Source of the DNA: Oscillospiraceae bacterium
Lineage (GTDB): Bacteria; Bacillota_A; Clostridia; Oscillospirales; Oscillospiraceae
Length of the DNA: 64,000 nt
NCBI GenBank assembly: GCA_017537045.1
Contig: JAFYLN010000149.1
Span: forward strand, 1-64,000
Reading direction: 5' to 3'
Part shown: positions 52,927 through 61,077 of the stretch, in pieces
Position numbering within the stretch: the stretch's first letter is position 1
How the letters are laid out: every line of letters starts with the position of its first letter
Translations under genes and position numbers: made by a program
The notes under the pieces: model-generated
The model's input: the letters and a program-made list of their open reading frames with translations, nothing else
Databases searched by the model: none
Told to the model about the DNA's origin: nothing

Positions 52927-54897
52927 TTATTTGATTCCATTACCGCGCAGTTCGATGATCTGGTCACGCAGGACGGCAGCATACTCGTATTCCATCATGC
53001 GGGCAGCTTCCTTCATCTGCTTTTCGAGACGGGCAATTTCCTTCTCCTTCTCGGCCCTGGTCATCTTAACGCCGGTTCTGCCCTTGCGCTCGGCAGTGGG
53101 AGAGGAAATTTCGATCAGGTCGCGCACAGACTTGATGACGGTCTTAGGCACGATGCCATGCGCCTTATTGAAAGCATCCTGAATATCACGGCGGCGAGCC
53201 GTTTCGTCCATGGCAGCGCGCATAGAGGCCGTCACATTGTCGGCATACATGATGACCTTACCCTCGGCATTACGGGCGGCGCGGCCAATGGTCTGGATCA
53301 GGCTGGTTTCCGAACGGAGGAAGCCCTCCTTATCCGCATCCAGAATTGCGACCAGACTGACTTCCGGCAGATCCAGACCCTCGCGCAGCAGGTTGATTCC
53401 CACAAGGACATCGAACTTTGCCATACGCAGGTCGCGGATGATCTCCATGCGCTCCATAGCGCCGATGTCAGAGTGCATATAGCGCACCTTGATGCCGGCC
53501 TTCTGGAGATAGACCGTCAGGTCTTCTGCCATCTTCTTGGTCAGGGTGGTGACAAGGACACGTTCATTTCTCGCCGTTCTGGCGTTGATCTCGCCGATCA
53601 GGTCATCGATCTGACCGTCAATGGGACGCACCTCCACCTCAGGATCCAGCAGACCCGTAGGCCGGATCACCTGTTCTACCGTCTGGCCGGAGCGGGTGCG
53701 CTCATATTCGGCAGGTGTTGCGGAAACATAAATGACCTGATTGATCTTCTCGTCAAACTCTTTAAAGTTCAGGGGACGGTTGTCATAGGCCGAGGGCAGG
53801 CGGAAGCCGTAATTGACCAGCGCATCCTTGCGGCTGCGGTCGCCTGCGTACATGGCGCGGCACTGGGGCAATGTCACATGGCTTTCGTCGATGAACATGA
53901 GGAAATCATCGGGGAAATAATCCAGCAGTGTGGTGGGCGGTGTGCCGGGGGCACGACCCTGAATCACACGGGAGTAGTTCTCGATGCCGTTGCAGAAGCC
54001 GATCTCCGTCAGCATTTCCAGATCGTAGGCGGTGCGTTGGGCAATGCGCTGGGCTTCGATCAGCTTATTGCGGGCATTGAACCATGCCACCTGCTCATCA
54101 CATTCCCGCTGGATCTCCAGCATGGCACGGTGGAGTTTTTCCCGGGATGCCACATAGTGGGAGGCGGGATAGATGGCCACATGGTCGATATAGCGCTCTG
54201 CAATGCCGGAGACTGCGTTGATCTCACTGATACGGTCGATCTCATCCCCGAAAAACTCCACACGGATAGCGCGACCCGACCAGTAGGCAGGATAGATCTC
54301 CAGCGTATCGCCCCGCAGGCGGAATTTATTTCGGGAGAAATCCAGATCGTTACGCTCGTAACGGATCTCCGTCAGTTTCCGCAGGACGCTGTCCAGCGGG
54401 TACTCGTTGCCCACACGCAGGGAAATGACCATGCTTTTATAGTCGATGGGGTCACCCAGACCGTACAGGCAGCTGACGGAGGAAACTACAATCACATCCC
54501 GCCGTTCAAAGAGGGCGGAGGTGGCACTGTGGCGCAGGCGGTCGATTTCCTCATTGACGGAGGCATCCTTTTCGATATAGGTGTCCGTATGGGCGATATA
54601 GGCTTCCGGTTGGTAGTAATCGTAATAGGATATGAAATACTCCACCGCATTGTTGGGAAAAAACTCCCGGAACTCCGAGCAGAGCTGGGCAGCAAGGGTC
54701 TTGTTATGGGCAAGCACCAGTGTGGGACGGTTCAGCTTTTCAATGACGGAAGCCATGGTAAAGGTCTTGCCGGAACCGGTAACACCCAGCAGGGTCTGTT
54801 CCCGCAGACCCCAGTTCACACCATTAACAAGTCCTGCGATGGCCTCCGGCTGGTCGCCGGAGGGACGGTAGTCCGATACTAATTGGAATCTGTCCAT
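52927..54897 (-). CDS. uvrB: Excinuclease ABC subunit B
   Basis: UvrB is the damage-verifying helicase of nucleotide excision repair. The 656-residue protein has the P-loop GVTGSGKT near residue 40, the beta-hairpin region [11 protein letters not shown], the helicase DESH motif and the C-terminal UVR segment ([20 protein letters not shown]) that meets UvrC. GGAGGTAACAGG precedes MDRFQLVS. The start overlaps the radC 3' end by 19 bases, so the two are in one operon. uvrA is nearby but separate. Confidence 0.97.
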   Translation of the reverse strand: MDRFQLVSDYRPSGDQPEAIAGLVNGVNWGLREQTLLGVTGSGKTFTMASVIEKLNRPTLVLAHNKTLAAQLCSEFREFFPNNAVEYFISYYDYYQPEAYIAHTDTYIEKDASVNEEIDRLRHSATSALFERRDVIVVSSVSCLYGLGDPIDYKSMVISLRVGNEYPLDSVLRKLTEIRYERNDLDFSRNKFRLRGDTLEIYPAYWSGRAIRVEFFGDEIDRISEINAVSGIAERYIDHVAIYPASHYVASREKLHRAMLEIQRECDEQVAWFNARNKLIEAQRIAQRTAYDLEMLTEIGFCNGIENYSRVIQGRAPGTPPTTLLDYFPDDFLMFIDESHVTLPQCRAMYAGDRSRKDALVNYGFRLPSAYDNRPLNFKEFDEKINQVIYVSATPAEYERTRSGQTVEQVIRPTGLLDPEVEVRPIDGQIDDLIGEINARTARNERVLVTTLTKKMAEDLTVYLQKAGIKVRYMHSDIGAMERMEIIRDLRMAKFDVLVGINLLREGLDLPEVSLVAILDADKEGFLRSETSLIQTIGRAARNAEGKVIMYADNVTASMRAAMDETARRRDIQDAFNKAHGIVPKTVIKSVRDLIEISSPTAERKGRTGVKMTRAEKEKEIARLEKQMKEAARMMEYEYAAVLRDQIIELRGNGIK

Positions 54898-55610
54898 CCT
54901 GTTACCTCCTCGTATACCATAGCGCAGCATTCATCGGCACAGTACATGCCCGACTGGGACATGGAAACAAAGTCATTATCTGCCACGACGATGTGGTCGA
55001 TCAGACCGATCTCCACAGCATCCAGCGCAACTGCAACACGGCGGGTGGTCTGAATATCCGCATCAGAAGGTACAGCGACTCCACTGGGATGATTATGCGC
55101 CAGCACAACAGAAGTGGCATTGGCTGCCAGTGCGGTCTCCACGATCCGGCGGATGGAAATTCCGGCAGAATTGACACTGCCTTCTCCGATTTCCTTACAG
55201 CTAAGTACTTTACATTTTGCATCAAGGCACAGTAGATATACGGTCTCGTTGCGCCGTCCATAGAAAAAAGGCATCAGATAACGGCCGCAGGCCTCCACTG
55301 TTGTCAAAATCACATTGCGCGCAGCGCAGTTGACCTGATAGTAGCGGCCTGCTGCTGTGATCAGGGACAGAAACACCGCCGCATTATGGCCGATTCCATT
55401 TACCTTTTCCAGTTCTTCCACAGGTGCTTCCAGAACCTGTGCCAGAGAACCGAAGCGGTTCAGCAGCGCATGGGCAATAGGATTTGTGTCGATTCTGGGA
55501 ATACAGTAGAACAGCAGCAGTTCCAGAACCTGGTGTTCATCAAAATGATCCAGTCCTTCTTTGCAGAAGCGATCCTTTAAGCGCTGGCGGTGTCCATCGT
55601 GAATTGACAT
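54879..55610 (-). CDS. radC: RadC-family JAMM-domain protein
   Basis: This 243-residue protein has N-terminal helix-hairpin-helix-like segments and a C-terminal JAMM metalloprotease-like domain with [14 protein letters not shown], the RadC signature. The role of RadC is not settled, and the old DNA-repair label is doubtful. GAGGTGAAAATA precedes the ATG at 55610. First gene of the radC-uvrB operon. Confidence 0.92.
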   Translation of the reverse strand: MSIHDGHRQRLKDRFCKEGLDHFDEHQVLELLLFYCIPRIDTNPIAHALLNRFGSLAQVLEAPVEELEKVNGIGHNAAVFLSLITAAGRYYQVNCAARNVILTTVEACGRYLMPFFYGRRNETVYLLCLDAKCKVLSCKEIGEGSVNSAGISIRRIVETALAANATSVVLAHNHPSGVAVPSDADIQTTRRVAVALDAVEIGLIDHIVVADNDFVSMSQSGMYCADECCAMVYEEVTGWTDSN

Positions 55611-55741
55611 TATTTTCACCTCTCAGTCTTGCTATTTCCTCTTCTTTTCGTTAGAATAGGGATATGCGTCGAATTTTGTCGAATAGATCGCCGAAAGATT
55701 TCCCCGATTCTGCGCAAGATACCACCATGAGGAGGAACATC

Positions 55742-56821
55742 ATGGAGCAAGTTCAAAATGCACTGGGAATGCTAGATCTGATGCCGCAGCCCGCGTTTTG
55801 CGTTCGCGATGGCAAAATCATCAAGGTTAATCCCGCCGCAGCCGCTTTTCTGATTGAAAACGGCTCGAATATACAATCCCTGCTGCACACCGGTGCAGAG
55901 GAATATGCAGCCTTGACAAGCGGCTGTCTTTATCTGACTCTGGCTATCGCAGGGCAGAGCGTCGGTGCCTCTGTTTCCCGGATGCAGGATTTTGATGTTT
56001 TCTGCATGGAAGAAGATCAGATGGATGCACAGCTGCAGGTCATGGCACTGGCCGCGAAAGAACTGCGCGAGCCGCTGGGCAGTCTCATGACGGTTGCAGA
56101 CAAGGTGCTTGCCGATGTATCGCAGAATGATCCGAAAATGCAGGAACAGGCATCCCGGATGAACCGGAGTTTATTCCAGATGCTTCGTATCATCAGCAAT
56201 ATGTCCGATGCCGGACGGTATTCTGCTGATACCGGAATGCGGCAGGAAATTCGTGACATTTGCGCCATACTGGACGAGGTATTCTGCCGCGCCTGTGCGC
56301 TGGCAGAACATACTGGCGTTTCCTTGCATTACAGCGGTTATCCGGAAAGCATCTATACACTGGTAGACGAGCAAAAGCTGGAACGTATGGTTTTTAACAT
56401 TCTTTCCAATGCCATCAAGTTTACGCCTGCCGGCGGCAGCATTGATGCAAAGCTGACCCGCCGCGGCAATAAAATGTTCCTTTCCGTCTGCGACAGTGGC
56501 AGCGGCATTGACGAAAATCTGAGGGGAAATCTTTTTTCCCGCTATCTTCGCCAGCCAGGTCTGGAAGACAGCCGCCATGGTCTGGGACTTGGCATGGTGC
56601 TGATCCGCAGCACTGCCGCGCTTCACGGCGGCACGGTGCTGATTGACAAGCCCGAAAACGCCGGAACCCGTATCACAGTCAGTTTTGCCATCCGGCAGAG
56701 TGATGCAACACTGCGCTCTCCCAGACTGCGGTTTGACTATGCCGGTGAGCGTGATCACGGACTGATCGAACTATCTGACGTGCTTCCGGTACATCTTTAT
56801 GATCCCGGCGCTGTAAATTGA
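55742..56821 (+). CDS. Histidine-kinase-like protein lacking the phospho-acceptor histidine
   Basis: The 359-residue soluble protein has a PAS-like region (about 10-60), a HisKA-like helix pair (about 95-155) and a HATPase_c domain (about 215-320) with NILSNAIKFT (N box), DSGSGIDE (G1) and GLGLGM (G2). The HisKA motif reads AAKELREPL, so Lys106 stands where SHELRTPL has the phosphorylated His. It is therefore not a standard kinase. No response regulator is next to it. AGGAGGAACATC fixes the start. Confidence 0.85.
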   Translation: MEQVQNALGMLDLMPQPAFCVRDGKIIKVNPAAAAFLIENGSNIQSLLHTGAEEYAALTSGCLYLTLAIAGQSVGASVSRMQDFDVFCMEEDQMDAQLQVMALAAKELREPLGSLMTVADKVLADVSQNDPKMQEQASRMNRSLFQMLRIISNMSDAGRYSADTGMRQEIRDICAILDEVFCRACALAEHTGVSLHYSGYPESIYTLVDEQKLERMVFNILSNAIKFTPAGGSIDAKLTRRGNKMFLSVCDSGSGIDENLRGNLFSRYLRQPGLEDSRHGLGLGMVLIRSTAALHGGTVLIDKPENAGTRITVSFAIRQSDATLRSPRLRFDYAGERDHGLIELSDVLPVHLYDPGAVN

Positions 56822-56830
56822 TTTTTCTCT

Positions 56831-56856
56831 GCGCACCGCTTCTGCGGTGCGCTTTT
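56831..56856 (+). terminator. Terminator after the kinase-like gene
   Basis: GCGCACCGC and GCGGTGCGC arms around TTCT, followed by TTTT. Confidence 0.88.
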
Positions 56857-56865
56857 CAACTGTTC

Positions 56866-57042
56866 AAATTTCAGTTTATCGCTCTCTTTCGATTGTGCAT
56901 GTAGGGGCGGCGACCCGCCGCCCGTGCGGTAGAATTTAACGTATTTGCATTGGTTTTCGGCGAAATCGTAACATTTTACTGCGCGGGCGACCAATGGTCG
57001 CCCCCACGTTATCCACGGCACACAGTGCGATAAACATCAATT
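56866..57042 (+). repeat. Family B dispersed element, copy next to uvrA
   Basis: AAATTTCAGTTTATCG to GATAAACATCAATT, 177 bases, with one GGGGCGGC hairpin and one GGCGACC/GGTCGCC hairpin. It ends five bases before the uvrA stop on the other strand. Confidence 0.83.
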
Positions 57043-57046
57043 CATC

Positions 57047-59869
57047 TTACAGATAATGCTTCAAGTACTGACCTGTATAACTGGATTCCACCTGCGCGAC
57101 TTCCTCAGGGGTGCCGGAGGCCACCACATAGCCGCCGCCGTCACCGCCCTCAGGGCCAAGATCAATGATATGGTCGGCTGTTTTGATAACGTCCAGATTG
57201 TGTTCGATCACCAGTACTGTATTGCCCGCATCCACAAGCTGCTGCAGCACTTCGATCAGCTTGTGCACATCTGCCGCGTGCAGGCCGGTGGTGGGTTCGT
57301 CCAGAATATAAATGGTCTTACCCGTGGAGGTTCGAGCCAGTTCTGTTGCCAGTTTGACGCGCTGGGCTTCGCCGCCGGACAGCGTGGTGCTGGACTGCCC
57401 GAGCTTTACATAGCCAAGACCAACCTCCACCATAGTCTGGGCTTTGCGGCGGATCTTCGGCAGGTTTTCAAAGAATTCCACCGCTTCTTCCGCAGTCATG
57501 TCCAGAACCTGAGAGATATTTTTACCCTTGTAGAGAACTTCCAGCGTTTCACGGTTATAGCGGGCACCGCGGCAAACTTCACAAGGCACATAGACATCTG
57601 CAAGGAAGTGCATCTCGATCTTCACCAGACCGTCACCGCAGCAGGCTTCACAGCGGCCACCCTTGACGTTGAAGCTGAACCGGCCAGGGCCATAGCCACG
57701 GATCTTGGCATCGTTTGTGGATGCAAACAGGTCGCGGATATCGTTGAAAAGGCCGGTGTAGGTAGCAGGATTGGAGCGTGGGGTGCGTCCGATAGGGCTC
57801 TGGTCAATATCGATGACCTTATCCAGATGCTCCATGCCGCACACACACTTACAGGCACCGGGACGGGTACGGGCATGGTTCAGTTTCCCAAGCAGTGTTT
57901 TATTCAGAACCTCATTGACAAGGCTGGATTTTCCGGAACCGGAAACGCCGGTAACGCAGGTCAGAGTCCCCAGGGGGATGGAAACATCCACTTCCTTCAG
58001 GTTATTTTCCGCTGCGCCTTCAACGGTCAGGAATTTTCCGTTGCCGGAGCGGCGGACACTGGGAACGGGAATTTTTTTCACACCGGACAGATACTGTCCG
58101 GTCACGGAGCGCTCATTTGCAATAATCTGCTCCATGGTGCCGGCTTCCACGATCTCACCGCCGCGGCTGCCCGCACCGGGTCCGACATCTACGATAAAAT
58201 CGGCAGCACGCATGGTGTCTTCATCGTGCTCCACAACAATCAGGGTATTGCCCAGATCCCGCAAATGCTTCAGGGTTCCCAGCAGCTTGTCGTTATCGCG
58301 CTGGTGCAGGCCAATGGAGGGCTCGTCCAGAATGTAGAGCACGCCCATCAGAGACGATCCGATCTGGGTGGCCAGTCGGATACGCTGGCTCTCACCGCCG
58401 GAGAGGGTACCTGCGGCACGGGACAGGGTCAGGTAGGAAAGACCCACATCCGTCAAAAATTTCAGGCGGGAGACGATCTCACGGACGATCTGCTCCGCGA
58501 TAGTGGCCATATTGCCATCCAGATGGAGGTTTTCCATAAATTCCAGACCACTGGCGATGCTCATATCGCAGAAGTCCATGATGCCAATGCCGCCGACCGT
58601 CACTGCCCGGGCAATATCGGACAAGCGGTGGCCGCCGCAGGCCGGACAGGGAGCGCTGGACATACATTCTTCCAATTCCTTGCGGGCAGAATCGGACTGG
58701 GTCTCCTTATAGCGGCGGGCAATGTTGTTCATAATGCCTTCAAAGGGCTGTTCCAGCACGCCAAAACCGGAGCCGCGATTATAGGTCATGCGCAGCTTCT
58801 CACCTTTTGTTCCGTAGAGGATCACGTCTTTTGCTTCCTCGGAAAGCTCGGAAAAGGGCACATTCAGGTCAAAATGGTACTTCTTCGCCAGTGCTTCGAA
58901 ATACATGCGGAACACGCTGTCCGTGCGGGCACTCTGCCAGCCGCTGACCTGAATTGCGCCGTCCAGAATGGACTTGCTCTTATCCGGCACCACCAGATCC
59001 TCATCCGCCACAAGGCGGAAGCCCAGGCCGGTGCAGCTTGGGCAAGCACCGGCGGGATTGTTGAACGAGAACATCCGGGGTTCCAGCTCTGTCAGGCTAA
59101 TGCCGCAGTCCTCACAGGCATAGTTCTGTGAAAAGCTCAGCTCTTCCTTTGTGGAGGGAAGTTCAATGATCACCAAGCCGCCGGAATGGGCACAGGCTGT
59201 TTCGATGGAATCCGTCAAACGGCGGCGCAGACCCTCCTTCAAAACCAGGCGATCCACCACCAGCTCAATATTGTGCTTCTTGTTCTTTTCCAGTTTGACC
59301 TCTTCGGTCAGGTCATAAAGGATCCCATCCACCCGCACGCGGGCAAAGCCACCCTTACGGGCATCCTCAAACACCTTCTGATGCTCACCCTTTTTGGCGC
59401 GCACCACGGGAGAGAGGACAATAAAACGGGTGCCCTCCCCCAGTGCTTCCACGCGGTCAACAATCTGGTCGATGGTCTGGCGGGAGATCTCCCTGCCGCA
59501 TTTGGGGCAATGGGGTACACCGACACGCGCCCATAGAAGACGCAGATAGTCATAAATCTCCGTAACTGTACCAACTGTAGAGCGGGGATTCTTGGAGGTC
59601 GTTTTTTGGTCGATGGAAATGGCAGGAGACAATCCATCGATCGCGTCCACATCTGGTTTATCCATCTGGCCGAGGAACTGACGGGCATAGGAGGACAGGC
59701 TCTCCACATAGCGGCGCTGACCCTCCGCATAGATCGTATCAAACGCAAGGCTGGATTTACCGGAACCGGAAAGGCCGGTAAAAACCACCAGTTTATCTCT
59801 GGGAATGGTCAGATCGATATTCTTCAGATTGTTCTCTCTGGCTCCCCGAATCACAATTTTATCGTTCAT
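57047..59869 (-). CDS. uvrA: Excinuclease ABC subunit A
   Basis: UvrA is the damage-recognition ATPase of nucleotide excision repair. The 940-residue protein has both ABC ATPase halves ([14 protein letters not shown] near residue 31 and [14 protein letters not shown] near 640), two LSGGE signatures and CxxC zinc modules ([12 protein letters not shown] and others). Length is normal. It is a single gene; no clear terminator separates it from the family B element at its end. Confidence 0.97.
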   Translation of the reverse strand: MNDKIVIRGARENNLKNIDLTIPRDKLVVFTGLSGSGKSSLAFDTIYAEGQRRYVESLSSYARQFLGQMDKPDVDAIDGLSPAISIDQKTTSKNPRSTVGTVTEIYDYLRLLWARVGVPHCPKCGREISRQTIDQIVDRVEALGEGTRFIVLSPVVRAKKGEHQKVFEDARKGGFARVRVDGILYDLTEEVKLEKNKKHNIELVVDRLVLKEGLRRRLTDSIETACAHSGGLVIIELPSTKEELSFSQNYACEDCGISLTELEPRMFSFNNPAGACPSCTGLGFRLVADEDLVVPDKSKSILDGAIQVSGWQSARTDSVFRMYFEALAKKYHFDLNVPFSELSEEAKDVILYGTKGEKLRMTYNRGSGFGVLEQPFEGIMNNIARRYKETQSDSARKELEECMSSAPCPACGGHRLSDIARAVTVGGIGIMDFCDMSIASGLEFMENLHLDGNMATIAEQIVREIVSRLKFLTDVGLSYLTLSRAAGTLSGGESQRIRLATQIGSSLMGVLYILDEPSIGLHQRDNDKLLGTLKHLRDLGNTLIVVEHDEDTMRAADFIVDVGPGAGSRGGEIVEAGTMEQIIANERSVTGQYLSGVKKIPVPSVRRSGNGKFLTVEGAAENNLKEVDVSIPLGTLTCVTGVSGSGKSSLVNEVLNKTLLGKLNHARTRPGACKCVCGMEHLDKVIDIDQSPIGRTPRSNPATYTGLFNDIRDLFASTNDAKIRGYGPGRFSFNVKGGRCEACCGDGLVKIEMHFLADVYVPCEVCRGARYNRETLEVLYKGKNISQVLDMTAEEAVEFFENLPKIRRKAQTMVEVGLGYVKLGQSSTTLSGGEAQRVKLATELARTSTGKTIYILDEPTTGLHAADVHKLIEVLQQLVDAGNTVLVIEHNLDVIKTADHIIDLGPEGGDGGGYVVASGTPEEVAQVESSYTGQYLKHYL

Positions 59870-59967
59870 AAGCTTTCTCCTGTGTGAGAATTTCGTATCT
59901 TGTATTATACCACATTTTTTTGCACTTCACAAGAGGAAATGCAAACAAAATTTCGAGTGAGATTTGT

Positions 59968-60316
59968 AAATTTCAGTTTGTCGTGCTGTTGCACTGCACC
60001 ATCAGATATGTCATTGCGAGGAGCGCGTAGCGCGACGTGGCAATCCCCTGCTTCCATGCATCGATAAGCAGTGCAAAAACAAACATTGTACCGGGAGATT
60101 CCCACGTCGGCCATTCTGGCCTCCTCGGAATGACAGTGGTTTTCGATGGTTTCTGCACCGATTTTGCTGCTACCAACTACCAAATTACGATGTCATTGCG
60201 AGGAGCATGGCATTAAGCCATGCGACGCGGCAATCCGTATCCCTTGCAACCAAAGGATGCTGTCGCCCCAATGGGGCGACAATTTAAATTTTCAAGAGTG
60301 CGATAAACATCAATTT
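59968..60316 (+). repeat. Composite repeat: family B split by family A sequence (inverted copy)
   Basis: The outer ends are family B (AAATTTCAGTTTGTCG and GATAAACATCAATTT). Inside lie a full family A unit (60010-60135) and a partial one (from about 60192). It matches 32559-32993 in reverse, including GATTTTGCTGCTACCAACTA between the two A units. It fills the uvrA-pth gap. Confidence 0.8.
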
Positions 60317-60412
60317 GAAATTCTATTGCATTCCGGATATCATTTGTGATATACTTTATTTGGTGGAGTTTGCGCCACTGTATATCACATAGGATTGAAT
60401 GGTTGAATCATC

Positions 60413-60991
60413 ATGAATGAGACTTGGTTGATTGTCGGTCTGGGAAATCCCGGCCGTGAATATGAAAAAACCCGTCATAACGCAGGTTTTCGCGCCATCG
60501 ATCTGCTGGCCGAATCTTTTGGTTGCAAAATCGACCGGATGAAATTTCAGGGATTGTACACACAGGTAAACTATAAAGGAAAAAAGCTCTTCCTTTTGAA
60601 GCCCCAGACCTATATGAATCTGTCCGGTCGTAGCGTACTGCAGCTTTCTGCTTACTTTAACATCCCCCCTGCCCGCATCATCGTGATGTTCGATGACATT
60701 TCCCTTCCCGCCGGCCGGCTTCGTGTCCGTGCAGATGGTTCCGCCGGCGGACATAACGGCATCAAGTCCATTATTTCCGAGGTTGGTTCCCAGAGCTTTC
60801 CCCGTGTTAAGATCGGTGTGGGTTCAAAACCCCATCCCGAAATGGATCTGGCCGACTGGGTGCTGAGCACTTTCTCCGTGCAGGAGGAGAAGAGCCTGAA
60901 AAACGCACTGGATTGGGCCGGTGAAGCAGCTCTGTCCATCGTTGACCACGGCGTTCCCGAAGCTGCCAACCGCTACAACGGAAAGCAGTAA
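60413..60991 (+). CDS. pth: Peptidyl-tRNA hydrolase
   Basis: The enzyme frees tRNAs from stalled peptidyl-tRNAs. The 192-residue protein has LIVGLGNPGREYEKTRHNAG with the catalytic His at 22, KPQTYMNLSG and DDISLPAGRLRVRADGSAGGHNGI. It lies 86 bases before mfd, the usual Firmicutes neighbour, and may be co-transcribed with it. Confidence 0.97.
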   Translation: MNETWLIVGLGNPGREYEKTRHNAGFRAIDLLAESFGCKIDRMKFQGLYTQVNYKGKKLFLLKPQTYMNLSGRSVLQLSAYFNIPPARIIVMFDDISLPAGRLRVRADGSAGGHNGIKSIISEVGSQSFPRVKIGVGSKPHPEMDLADWVLSTFSVQEEKSLKNALDWAGEAALSIVDHGVPEAANRYNGKQ

Positions 60992-61007
60992 AAAATGCGA
61001 ATAACCA

Positions 61008-61036
61008 CGGAAAGGGGTGCAATAGTCCCCTTTCCG
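61008..61036 (+). terminator. Hairpin between pth and mfd
   Basis: GGAAAGGGG and CCCCTTTCC arms around a nine-base loop. No T-run follows, so it may only attenuate or process the transcript. Confidence 0.45.
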
Positions 61037-61077
61037 CGTCTTGACGTTCCCGCCTTTTTATCAAAAGTGAGGTAACT

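Noticed and set aside
52840..54882. 680-residue plus-strand open frame opposite uvrB
   Set aside because: uvrB on the minus strand is unmistakable and full length; the other frame has no recognisable domain.
57056..59131. 691-residue plus-strand open frame opposite uvrA
   Set aside because: It is a shadow of uvrA, which has all expected motifs.
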